Assembly (NCBI GenBank): GCA_964567545.1
Contig: CAZMNB010000018.1
Span: 1 to 22,551 of the forward strand
Source of the DNA: UBA7398 sp964567545
Lineage (GTDB): Bacteria; Actinomycetota; Actinomycetes; Nanopelagicales; Nanopelagicaceae
DNA: 22,551 bases
Direction of reading: 5' to 3'
Positions 6,436 to 14,254 of the stretch are shown here, one piece after another (the first letter of the stretch is position 1; every line of letters starts with the position of its first letter). A program made the position numbers and the translations under genes. The notes beneath the pieces were generated by a model, which was not told where the DNA came from, searched no databases, and saw only the letters and a list, made by a program, of their open reading frames with translations.

Positions 6436-8643
6436 ATGTCTGAATTAAAAGTAGTCCGCTCCATCATGCGATCCGCGCCGTCGTTTGCCGATGAATTGCG
6501 CGCTCGTAGCGATGCCGAACTTCAAACACTTTTTCGATTACGGGCAGATTTAATTGCTCCAGTGCCCACAGATATGACTGCACTTTCAATTCGTGCCACC
6601 TCTGGACCAAGTTTGGTTCGTGCAATTGAATCGCTAAATCAATGGCAATTTGAAGTCTTGGAGGCATGTGTTGCTCTGGAAGAACCACTTTCAATTAAAT
6701 CCATTATTTCCGCAACTGATAAAGCTGCCACCCCAATAATTGATGAACTTGTAGATCGCGCACTTCTATACAGAGATGGTGAAGATTTGCGAGCACCAAG
6801 AGCGCTACGCGACATGATTGGAACTCAGCCTGCCGGACTTGGTCCATTGGGTCCAGCAAAAGTTAAGTTTAAAGATTTAGATGATGCACCAAAAGCCGCA
6901 CATGAAATATTAGAACGATTAACTTGGGGACCGCCACGTGGTCAGGTCGGCGATGTGCGAAAAAAAGGTACCGCGGTTGCTTGGTTAATTGAACATCACT
7001 TCTTAATTCCGATGGATCAAACAACCGTAGCAATGCCCCGTGAAGTTGGTCTTTACTTAAGGAAAGGCAAAGTACATAAAAATATCTCGATTACAGCTCC
7101 TGAATTAGTTGGCGAAAAGCGAAAGCAGAGTGAAATCGATCGAGCAGCAATCGCGGGCGTAAGTAACATTTTACGTTGGTGTAATGAACTTATGAACTTT
7201 TGGGCGGAAGAAACGCCATCAACATTACAAGCGGGTGGGTTGGGAATTAGAGATCTCAGAAAAGCTGCTGAACATTTAGGTGTGACCGAAAGCTGTACCG
7301 CATTTGTGGCAGAGCTATGCTATTTATCTGGTTTAGTTGTTTCGGATCCAGATGGTCGCGTGCTGCCAACGAGCGCTTTTGATATGTGGCAATTAAAAAC
7401 TCCAGAAGAGCAATGGATTGAAGTTGCAACACTTTGGTCATTGACATCTAGAGTTGCTGGTCTGGTAGGTAAAACAGATTCGAAGAATGTAAACGCGCTT
7501 GGTGCAGAATTAGATCGAGCGAATGCCGCAACTATTCGAAGCCATATTTTGAAAATGCTACTTGAGAATAATCAGTTAACCCCAACACTGGCGAGCGCAC
7601 AAGCCTTTATCCAATGGGTTTACCCCAACCGTCGCGGCGGAACTCTCCATGCCGATTTAGTTGAATGGACGCTTCGCGAATCTGAATGGCTTGGTATTAC
7701 CGGGCAAGGTGCGCTTTCATCATTTGGAATTAGATTTATTGAGGATGCCGACTCATTAAAGATTAATGAGGAACTACCTAAACCAGTAGATCACATTTTA
7801 ATTCAAGCTGATAACACCGCAATCGCACCTGGACCGCTGACCATTGAAATTGCACGTCACTTATCCACTTTTGCTGATATTGAAAGCCGTGGTGGTGCAA
7901 CTGTTTATCGATTTAGCGAGGGCTCAATCCGTCGTGGGTTAGATCATGGCCACTCTGGTGATGAGATTCGCACATTCTTAACTAAAACTTCGAAAACACC
8001 AATGCCGCAACCGCTTGAGTATTTAATTACCGATGTCGCACGCAAACATGGCCGACTTAAAGTTGGTTATGCCAACACTTATTTAAGATGTGAAGATGAA
8101 GCCACGATTAATCAAATACTTGGCGATAAGCGTTTAGAACACTTGCGGCTGCGACAGATTGCGCCACAAGTGATAATTTCTGATACGGAATCGCGAGAAA
8201 CGATTGAGGAACTTCGAAATGCTGGTTACTTCCCTGCAGGTGAAAGTAATACTGGTTCTGTAATTACTGCAGTTGGTCAAACTCGGGCTAAGTCCAGACC
8301 TAAGCCACCGCGAATAATCGGTGAAGCTACGGAACCTTCACAAACAATTCTAAATTCCGCAGTTAGAGCTTTGCGCGCTGGCGAAAAAGCTTCGGCCCGT
8401 CAACCACAGCGAGGTACGGAAGTTCCACGAAGTACTGCCAATGAAACTATGGATATGTTAAATAAATATATTGGTGAAGAAGTTTCTTTAATAATTGGCT
8501 ATGCCGACACAAACGGCGGTGTGACGCAACGAATTATTGACCCGCTCTCAATTTCACTTGGAACTCTGGTAGCTCGAGATCACGGTTCTGGCGAAGTCCA
8601 GCACTTTCGAATTCCGCGTATTACCGGCGTAACTCCCGCATGA
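6436..8643 (+). CDS. Helicase-associated domain protein (XPB partner-like) with WYL-like C-terminus
   Basis: 735-residue actinobacterial protein of the helicase-associated / XPB-Ssl2 N-terminal-like (Helicase_C_3) type. No Walker A or DExH motif is present, so it is not itself a helicase. The N-terminal 400 residues look helical and winged-helix-like. Residues about 450-600 carry the family's most conserved part, with phrases such as ESRGGATVYRFSEGSIRRGLD and PQPLEYLITDVARKHG. A low-complexity basic linker (about 610-668) leads to a compact C-terminal module, 669-735. Its pattern IIGYADTNG, then R-I-I-D-P, then HFRIPRITGV resembles a WYL domain. The gene overlaps the M20 gene by ATGA, with XPB next in the operon. 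In M. tuberculosis, Rv0862c similarly sits beside XPB (Rv0861c). A role with XPB in DNA repair is inferred. Confidence 0.82.
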   Translation: MSELKVVRSIMRSAPSFADELRARSDAELQTLFRLRADLIAPVPTDMTALSIRATSGPSLVRAIESLNQWQFEVLEACVALEEPLSIKSIISATDKAATPIIDELVDRALLYRDGEDLRAPRALRDMIGTQPAGLGPLGPAKVKFKDLDDAPKAAHEILERLTWGPPRGQVGDVRKKGTAVAWLIEHHFLIPMDQTTVAMPREVGLYLRKGKVHKNISITAPELVGEKRKQSEIDRAAIAGVSNILRWCNELMNFWAEETPSTLQAGGLGIRDLRKAAEHLGVTESCTAFVAELCYLSGLVVSDPDGRVLPTSAFDMWQLKTPEEQWIEVATLWSLTSRVAGLVGKTDSKNVNALGAELDRANAATIRSHILKMLLENNQLTPTLASAQAFIQWVYPNRRGGTLHADLVEWTLRESEWLGITGQGALSSFGIRFIEDADSLKINEELPKPVDHILIQADNTAIAPGPLTIEIARHLSTFADIESRGGATVYRFSEGSIRRGLDHGHSGDEIRTFLTKTSKTPMPQPLEYLITDVARKHGRLKVGYANTYLRCEDEATINQILGDKRLEHLRLRQIAPQVIISDTESRETIEELRNAGYFPAGESNTGSVITAVGQTRAKSRPKPPRIIGEATEPSQTILNSAVRALRAGEKASARQPQRGTEVPRSTANETMDMLNKYIGEEVSLIIGYADTNGGVTQRIIDPLSISLGTLVARDHGSGEVQHFRIPRITGVTPA

Positions 8644-9734
8644 GCACCGATTACGGCAGACTTAGCACCATGATTCTAGAAGATCTCAAATTATTGGTCG
8701 AAACCCAATCTCCGACTGAAGATCTAGCTGCTTGCCAAAAAGTAATGGAGGTCGCCAGCCAAATTACCAAAAAATTACATGGCGAAGCTGGTGAAATCAT
8801 CACTGAAAATGGACGGCCGGTTTTTTGGTTTGGCGCAAAAGAACCAAAAATAGTTCTGTTATGCCACTTGGATACGGTTTGGCCACATGGATCTTTCCAA
8901 CCATTATGGAGCGTTGAAGGCGACGTAGTCCGCGGTCCTGGTGCTTACGATATGAAAGCTGGCTTCTTGCAAGCTCTCTATGCAATGAAAGATGTATCTC
9001 GGGAAAAAGTTGCAATCATTGCAACTTCGGATGAAGAAACAGGTAGCGCAACCTCGCGTGGATTAATTGAGCGAATTGCAAAGAACGCTGAAGCGGTATT
9101 GGTATTTGAATCTGCAATCGACGGGAAAGTAAAAACTGGCCGTAAAGGTACATCGATGTACAAAATTATTGTGCACGGCCGAGCCTCGCATGCCGGATTA
9201 GAGCCTGAAAAAGGAATTAATGCGACCGTTGAGATTGCGGAAGTTGTTCGTAAAGTTATATCGCTCCAAGATTTAAGTAATGGCACTACCGTAGTTCCAA
9301 CTTCCATGAGTTCTGGAACGACTACAAATACGGTTCCGGCAATCGCGGTGCTAGATATCGATGCCCGTTCATTTAAAATGGTTGAGTTAGAACGCGTGGA
9401 CGCTGCAATTAGAAAATTAACTCCAACTAACTCTGAATGTCGAATCGAAATCCAAGGTGGAATTAATCGCCCACCCTTAGAACTTTCTGCAACAACTGCG
9501 TTATATGAACGTCTGGAAAAAGTTGCGGCAGCAAATGGGTTTGCACCGGTTGGATCTGCGCAAGTTGGTGGCGCCAGTGATGGCAACTTCGCAGCCGCAG
9601 CGGGAGCGCCTACTCTGGATGGACTTGGAGCGCTTGGTTCAGGCGCGCATGCCTTAACCGAATGGGTACAAATTTCGGCAATGACCGAACGTTCTCGTTT
9701 GATTCAGGAGTTTATTAAGGACTTAATCAAATGA
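8640..9734 (+). CDS. M20 family metallopeptidase (glutamate carboxypeptidase-like)
   Basis: 364-residue di-zinc M20 peptidase, closest in layout to carboxypeptidase G2. The predicted metal ligands and catalytic residues are all present: H76 and D78 in LLCHLDTVWPHG, the bridging aspartate D104 in GPGAYDMKAG, the general base E132 and ligand E133 in TSDEETGS, E157 in VFESAIDG, and H337 in GSGAHALTEW. The dimerisation (lid) domain lies between, about 166-280, with the conserved H184 in GRASHAGLEPE. No signal peptide, so cytoplasmic. It probably releases C-terminal glutamate or a similar acidic residue from a peptide or conjugate, but the substrate is unknown. ATGA overlaps on both sides link it to the helicase-associated protein and XPB, an unexpected neighbourhood for a peptidase. 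Confidence 0.9.
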   Translation: MSTDYGRLSTMILEDLKLLVETQSPTEDLAACQKVMEVASQITKKLHGEAGEIITENGRPVFWFGAKEPKIVLLCHLDTVWPHGSFQPLWSVEGDVVRGPGAYDMKAGFLQALYAMKDVSREKVAIIATSDEETGSATSRGLIERIAKNAEAVLVFESAIDGKVKTGRKGTSMYKIIVHGRASHAGLEPEKGINATVEIAEVVRKVISLQDLSNGTTVVPTSMSSGTTTNTVPAIAVLDIDARSFKMVELERVDAAIRKLTPTNSECRIEIQGGINRPPLELSATTALYERLEKVAAANGFAPVGSAQVGGASDGNFAAAAGAPTLDGLGALGSGAHALTEWVQISAMTERSRLIQEFIKDLIK

Positions 9735-11380
9735 GTGATGGTCCGTTAATTGTTCAAAGTGACAAAACTCTTCTCTTAGACATTGACCACCCACTTTCAA
9801 CAGATTGTCGTCGGGAAATTGCGCCATTTGCAGAGTTAGAAAAATCCCCAGAGCATATTCACACTTATCGTCTAACTTCATTAGGACTTTGGAACGCACG
9901 TGCTGCTGGACATGATGCCGAGAAAGTTATCGATGTCCTAATTAAGTACTCTCGATTCGCTATCCCACATGCGCTATTAATTGATGTTGCCGAAACCATG
10001 GGACGTTACGGCAGACTTAGATTGGAATCTGATCCAATTCATGGCTTAATTCTAATTTCAACAGATCCCGCCGTTTTGCAAGAAGTTGTACGCGGAAAGA
10101 AAGTCGCACCGCTTCTAGGTGCCAGAATCGATAACGAAACGATCGCGGTACATCCGAGCCAACGTGGCCATTTGAAACAAGCGCTACTTCGTTTAGGTTG
10201 GCCAGCTGAAGATTTTGCTGGTTACGTCGATGGTCAAGCCCATGAAATTTCATTACTTGAAGATGGTTGGAGTATTCGGGAATACCAAAAACTTGCCGCT
10301 GAAGGATTTTGGCATGGTGGCTCTGGTGTTGTTGTTCTCCCATGCGGCGCTGGTAAAACTATTGTTGGCGCTGCGGCAATGGCGCATGCGAAGGCGACTA
10401 CTTTGATTTTGGTTACAAATACCGTGGCGGCGCGGCAATGGCGGGATGAATTGCTACGTCGTACAAATCTTCATGAAGACGAAATTGGTGAGTACTCTGG
10501 TGCGAAAAAAGAGATTCGTCCAGTCACTATTGCCACTTATCAGGTAATGACTACTAAGAAAAAGGGTTTATTTGCCCATCTAGACCTCTTCGATGGCCAT
10601 GACTGGGGATTGATTATCTATGACGAAGTGCACTTATTGCCCGCACCAATCTTTAGATTTACCGCGGATATTCAATCCCGTCGCCGCCTAGGTTTAACTG
10701 CAACATTAGTCAGAGAAGATGGCATGGAAGGCGAAGTTTTTTCTCTGATCGGTCCAAAACGATTTGATGTTCCGTGGAAAGAGATTGAAGCTCAAGGTTA
10801 TATCGCACCTGCGGATTGCGTAGAGGTTCGAGTTACGCTTTCTGAGCACGAAAGACTGAATTACGCAACCGCCGAAACCGAAAATCGTTATCGAGTTTGT
10901 GCAACTACTGCAACCAAGAAAAATGTTGCGATGGCGTTAGCAAAATTCCATGAAAATGATCAAGTTTTAATTATTGGTCAGTACATAGATCAGATTGATG
11001 AAATTTCTAAAGATTTAGGTGTGCCAATTATTAAAGGTGATACGCCAATAAAAGAACGAGAAACTCTTTACAATGCATTTCGCGGTGGTGACATTAAATG
11101 TTTAGTAGTTTCTAAAGTTGCAAACTTCTCGATTGATTTACCGGAAGCGTCAATCGCAATTCAGATATCTGGAACTTTTGGATCGCGTCAAGAAGAGGCA
11201 CAACGTCTTGGTCGAATCCTTCGCCCGAAAGCCGATGGTCGTAGCGCTCGTTTTTACTCGCTTGTTGCAAGAGATACGGTTGACCAGGATTTCGCACAAA
11301 ATCGTCAACGCTTCTTAGCTGAACAAGGTTATTCTTACCGAATTATCGATGCTGATGACGTATTTACTGGGAAGCTTTAA
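9731..11380 (+). CDS. DNA repair helicase XPB (ERCC3-like, superfamily 2)
   Basis: 549-residue bacterial XPB, an ATP-dependent 3'-5' DNA helicase or translocase of superfamily 2. The N-terminal damage-recognition-like domain spans about residues 1-170. The helicase core then shows the Q-type motif IREYQKLAA, Walker A LPCGAGKT (203-210), the DEVH box (298-301), motif III LTAT (322-325), and the XPB-specific RED motif in LVREDG (328-330). Motif VI is QRLGRILRP (491-499). A thumb-like segment follows the RED motif. It is cytoplasmic and acts on DNA, probably in repair or transcription-coupled processes; actinobacterial XPB roles are not settled. It is the last gene of the three-gene ATGA-coupled operon and its 3' end overlaps the convergent glutaredoxin-like gene by 17 bp. 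Confidence 0.94.
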   Translation: MSDGPLIVQSDKTLLLDIDHPLSTDCRREIAPFAELEKSPEHIHTYRLTSLGLWNARAAGHDAEKVIDVLIKYSRFAIPHALLIDVAETMGRYGRLRLESDPIHGLILISTDPAVLQEVVRGKKVAPLLGARIDNETIAVHPSQRGHLKQALLRLGWPAEDFAGYVDGQAHEISLLEDGWSIREYQKLAAEGFWHGGSGVVVLPCGAGKTIVGAAAMAHAKATTLILVTNTVAARQWRDELLRRTNLHEDEIGEYSGAKKEIRPVTIATYQVMTTKKKGLFAHLDLFDGHDWGLIIYDEVHLLPAPIFRFTADIQSRRRLGLTATLVREDGMEGEVFSLIGPKRFDVPWKEIEAQGYIAPADCVEVRVTLSEHERLNYATAETENRYRVCATTATKKNVAMALAKFHENDQVLIIGQYIDQIDEISKDLGVPIIKGDTPIKERETLYNAFRGGDIKCLVVSKVANFSIDLPEASIAIQISGTFGSRQEEAQRLGRILRPKADGRSARFYSLVARDTVDQDFAQNRQRFLAEQGYSYRIIDADDVFTGKL

Positions 11381-11615
11381 TTTCCGAAATAGCTTTTGTA
11401 AATCGCTCTTGATTAACCCGCCAATAATCATGCGGCGCGCCGTTGATTAGAATTACTGGCACCTTATCGCCATATTCGCGCTCTAACTCTAAATTGCCAT
11501 CTATTAATTCTTTCGTTAATTTAAATTCCAGAGCCGATTGCAATTCCATTAACTTGGCCTCAGCCACATCGCAAAGGTGACATCCGGTGCGAGAATAAAT
11601 CTGGACTTCAATCAT
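11364..11615 (-). CDS. Glutaredoxin-like thiol-disulfide protein
   Basis: An 83-residue single-domain protein of the glutaredoxin-like (DUF836) family. The N-terminus IEVQIYSRTGCHLCD is a beta strand leading into a CHLC redox motif (C12, C15). A later V-P-V-I-L-I strand provides the cis-proline of the thioredoxin fold. It is cytoplasmic and is expected to reduce disulfides or mixed disulfides; the natural reductant (mycothiol or a thioredoxin system) is not shown by the sequence. A ribosome binding site GAGGGG (11621-11626 on the minus strand) lies 5 nt before the ATG. The 3' end overlaps the convergent XPB gene by 17 bp, and no terminator separates them. Confidence 0.85.
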   Translation of the reverse strand: MIEVQIYSRTGCHLCDVAEAKLMELQSALEFKLTKELIDGNLELEREYGDKVPVILINGAPHDYWRVNQERFTKAISEIKASQ

Positions 11616-11620
11616 TCTTT

Positions 11621-11626
11621 CCCCTC
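11621..11626 (-). promoter_or_regulatory. Ribosome binding site GAGGGG for the glutaredoxin-like gene
   Basis: GAGGGG on the minus strand ends 5 nt before the ATG at 11613-11615. It supports that start and shows that this gene, unlike several neighbours, has a leader. Confidence 0.55.
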
Positions 11627-11688
11627 AATTCGTGTGAGATGCGAGGGTGTAAATACTTAATAGTTCCTGACACTTTGGGGACTTCCGT

Positions 11689-11705
11689 ATGACCCGACAT
11701 GACCC
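11689..11705 (+). repeat. Tandem ATGACCC direct repeat in the protease promoter region
   Basis: ATGACCC occurs at 11689-11695 and again at 11699-11705, with a 10-bp period that places both copies on the same DNA face. The second copy lies where the -35 element would fall relative to the candidate -10 at 11722-11727. The 120-bp gap 11616-11735 holds this repeat, the promoters of the two divergent genes and nothing else I can identify. Confidence 0.5.
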
Positions 11706-11721
11706 AATCTTCTCAGCCTGA

Positions 11722-11727
11722 TAGCGT
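11722..11727 (+). promoter_or_regulatory. Possible -10 box TAGCGT of the secreted metalloprotease-like gene
   Basis: TAGCGT lies 8 nt before the ATG at 11736. No Shine-Dalgarno sequence is seen, so the mRNA would have a leader of 0-2 nt. The direct repeat just upstream overlaps the expected -35 position. Confidence 0.35.
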
Positions 11728-11735
11728 CTCCCGCT

Positions 11736-14099
11736 ATGCGCGGCAAAATCTTTCTCTTCACATCTGCTTTAGCGCTCTCAATTCTCACGGTTCCGCAAGC
11801 AGAAGCACTTGGATTTACCAGAACTCCATCGACGGTTTGGTTTCATACTTATGCATCCGGAGTTCAGAGCAAGTCATTTCCGGTCGCAAATGCGAAATCA
11901 AGTGAAACCGCTAAAACTGTAAACCTTGAAACTAAAAGTAAATTCATCGTGACTTACACCGGGTTTCCCGATGATGCTAAAGCTGCTTTCCAAGCAGCTG
12001 TCGATATTTGGTCAGATCTTTTTCAATCCTCAGTTCCTATTCGAATCAATGCGACTTGGGGAAGACAAGCTTCAACGGTACTAGGCTCGACTCGACCTGA
12101 TTTCTTTTATAAGAATTTTGTTGGTGCGCCTGCGCGAGATTTAAATTATGCAACCGCTTTAGCTAATGCCTTAGCTGGTAAAGATTTAGATCCGGCTCGA
12201 CCAGACATCATTATGACAATTAATTCACGATCACCGTTTTATACCGGTACAGATGGTAAACCTTCGCCGCGCACTTATGATTTGGAATCTGTGGTCATGC
12301 ATGAAATTGCGCACGGCCTTGGCTTTCTTACTTTAGCTTCGTATGATCCATTCTTTGGTTACGGAAATATCGAAGATCCAACTCCATTCGATGCATTCAC
12401 CCAACTTGCCGATGGCCGTCGGTTGATGGATTTAGCATCGCCGTCACTTGAATTAGGTGCGTCTTTAACAGCACCACTTTATTGGGCTGGCACAAATGGC
12501 GTCGCTGCTAACAATGGAAATAAGCCTCTGCTTTATACACCAGCAACGTATGAAGGTGGTTCCTCAGTTAGCCACCTCGATGAGAAAACATTTTCACAGA
12601 GCGCAACCGATGCTGCAATGACACCAAACTTAGATGCAGGTGAGGTTTTTAGATCACCAGGTCCAATAACTCTTGGAATGTTAGAAGATATGCGCACCAA
12701 GCCAGGTGCTGGAATTCCAGTTGGATTACCAGAAGCTCCAAGAAATGTTAAGGCAATTATTGGAGATAAATCAGCAATCGTAACTTTTGATCCACCAGCA
12801 AACTATCGCGCTGCGCAAGTAACTTCTTACTTAGTAACCGCTTCATTTGGTGGGCAGAGCACGGAAGTTACAGATAGTCCGGCCTTAATAACTGGGTTGA
12901 GGAACGGCAGTACTTACTCATTCAAAGTGGTGGCGCGAAATCAATTAGGACAATCTCCGACCGAGCCAAGCAACGCAATCTCTCCTGAAGCTGGGTGGAA
13001 AGTCTCTGTAATTGATGGAATGGCTGATGGCAAATTCATTTCAACCAATACTTATAAAGGTCAGCCAATTATTGCTTATACAGATTCTAAAAATGGTGAT
13101 GTGAAAATTGCTACTTTTAACGGCAAAACTTGGGTAACTTCAACTGTTGATGGCAATGGCGCTTTAAATGGCAAAACTACAAATAATGTTGCTGGCGATG
13201 TTTCGCTCTGCGTTTCCGGAACTGGAACAAAACAAACGCTAAACCTTTTTTATCCAGATTTAGTTAATAAAGATTTACGTTATGCCGAATTCAACGGTAA
13301 GACTTGGAAATATGAAGTCGTAGATGGCGATGCCGCGACCGTCCAAAATTACAATGAGAAGGTTCGGGTACGTACCGCAAGTGATGTCAGCGTTACAAAC
13401 GCATGCGCTGTTACGGCATCTGGACTGCAGGTAATTTATCGCGACGAAAGCCAGGGGGTTCTCCTAGGTGCGGTTCGAAGTGTTGATACTTGGATCTACG
13501 AATTAATAGATGGTGATCGTACAACTGATGGTCGATCTACCGGAGACGTCGGGTTCCATTTACAAACGGCAGTAGTCGGGAAGAAGATCTATGTATTTTA
13601 CGATTCCATCTTGACGGTTAATCAAAATAGTGAAGCAACCCAGGGTGAAGTTCGACTTGCTACTCGAAGCACGATTTACCCAGAAGATTGGGTATATCAA
13701 ACCGTGGCAGCAACTGGTGGCCCGGTCGCAGTTTCAGGTTACAACGTTGGTATTTCAGTTGTGGGGAATAGGGTTTTCGGAAGTTGGTATAGCGCTTCTG
13801 GAATAACTATCCCTCATCCAAATAAATTGAATTGGGCAGTAATTTCAAATACAGATCCAATAATTAGCGCTGCGAGCGATGCTTACGGAACTCCAAAAGG
13901 CGCACTTGCAATCGATGATAAGGAATTGATTTTTGGTTGTGAAGGAAGGTTATGCAAGATTTCAAAGCTTGACCAGAGCATTCATTTAATTTCAAATGCC
14001 AAATCAGATGTTAAAGGCGACGCCGTTTGGATTACTATAAATAAAGTGCGTTATGCGTTAGCAAGCGTCAACTCAAAGCTCACCCTTCTTAAACCTTAA
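11736..14099 (+). CDS. Secreted HExxH metalloprotease-like protein with FN3 domain and beta-propeller-like C-terminus
   Basis: 787-residue exported protein. A Sec signal peptide spans about 1-25 (basic start, hydrophobic core, QAEA before the likely cut). The N-terminal domain, about 60-325, holds HEIAHGLGF at 189-197, with H189, E190 and H193 as a probable zinc site. The later phrases SHLDEKTF (279-286) and GPITLGMLEDM (309-319) are shared with many bacterial secreted proteins having this HExxHxxGF motif. A fibronectin type III domain covers about 332-418. The remainder, about 419-787, contains six spaced tryptophan repeats (W421, W466, W524, W586, W652, W700) consistent with a beta-propeller. 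It is probably released or surface-bound and acts on external protein; the substrate is unknown. The start was chosen because the signal peptide begins there. Confidence 0.8.
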   Translation: MRGKIFLFTSALALSILTVPQAEALGFTRTPSTVWFHTYASGVQSKSFPVANAKSSETAKTVNLETKSKFIVTYTGFPDDAKAAFQAAVDIWSDLFQSSVPIRINATWGRQASTVLGSTRPDFFYKNFVGAPARDLNYATALANALAGKDLDPARPDIIMTINSRSPFYTGTDGKPSPRTYDLESVVMHEIAHGLGFLTLASYDPFFGYGNIEDPTPFDAFTQLADGRRLMDLASPSLELGASLTAPLYWAGTNGVAANNGNKPLLYTPATYEGGSSVSHLDEKTFSQSATDAAMTPNLDAGEVFRSPGPITLGMLEDMRTKPGAGIPVGLPEAPRNVKAIIGDKSAIVTFDPPANYRAAQVTSYLVTASFGGQSTEVTDSPALITGLRNGSTYSFKVVARNQLGQSPTEPSNAISPEAGWKVSVIDGMADGKFISTNTYKGQPIIAYTDSKNGDVKIATFNGKTWVTSTVDGNGALNGKTTNNVAGDVSLCVSGTGTKQTLNLFYPDLVNKDLRYAEFNGKTWKYEVVDGDAATVQNYNEKVRVRTASDVSVTNACAVTASGLQVIYRDESQGVLLGAVRSVDTWIYELIDGDRTTDGRSTGDVGFHLQTAVVGKKIYVFYDSILTVNQNSEATQGEVRLATRSTIYPEDWVYQTVAATGGPVAVSGYNVGISVVGNRVFGSWYSASGITIPHPNKLNWAVISNTDPIISAASDAYGTPKGALAIDDKELIFGCEGRLCKISKLDQSIHLISNAKSDVKGDAVWITINKVRYALASVNSKLTLLKP

Positions 14100-14198
14100 T
14101 TACTTCTTATTACGACGCTGAATCCGTGTCTTCTTAAGTAATTTCTTATGCTTTTTCTTCGCCATGCGCTTACGACGCTTTTTAATTACGGAACCCAT
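14100..14198 (-). CDS. Small ribosomal protein bS22 / AURKAIP1-COX24 domain protein (32 aa)
   Basis: A 32-residue, extremely basic protein, too short for usual gene calling. The sequence starts MGSVIKKRRKRMAKKKHKK and ends with LLKKTRIQRRNKK, matching the actinobacterial AURKAIP1/COX24-domain family, known in mycobacteria as 30S protein bS22. Members sit in the small ribosomal subunit near the decoding region. A strong ribosome binding site AAAGGAG precedes the ATG by 5 nt. Its TAA stop directly abuts the stop of the convergent protease gene, giving the hexamer TAATTA at 14097-14102. Identification rests on near-complete match to the remembered family pattern, so confidence is high despite its size. 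Confidence 0.9.
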   Translation of the reverse strand: MGSVIKKRRKRMAKKKHKKLLKKTRIQRRNKK

Positions 14199-14203
14199 AT
14201 CAA

Positions 14204-14210
14204 CTCCTTT
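14204..14210 (-). promoter_or_regulatory. Ribosome binding site AAAGGAG for the bS22 gene
   Basis: AAAGGAG on the minus strand lies 5 nt before the ATG at 14196-14198. It is the strongest Shine-Dalgarno sequence noticed in the window, consistent with high expression of a ribosomal protein. Confidence 0.75.
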
Positions 14211-14254
14211 ACTAATGCTAAGTTTTTTGAAATTCGATAGCCCTAGGTTACCTG

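Noticed and set aside
8978..9586. 202-codon open frame on the minus strand
   Set aside because: It is antisense to the well-supported M20 peptidase gene, has no domain pattern and lacks a ribosome binding site; it is a codon-usage shadow.
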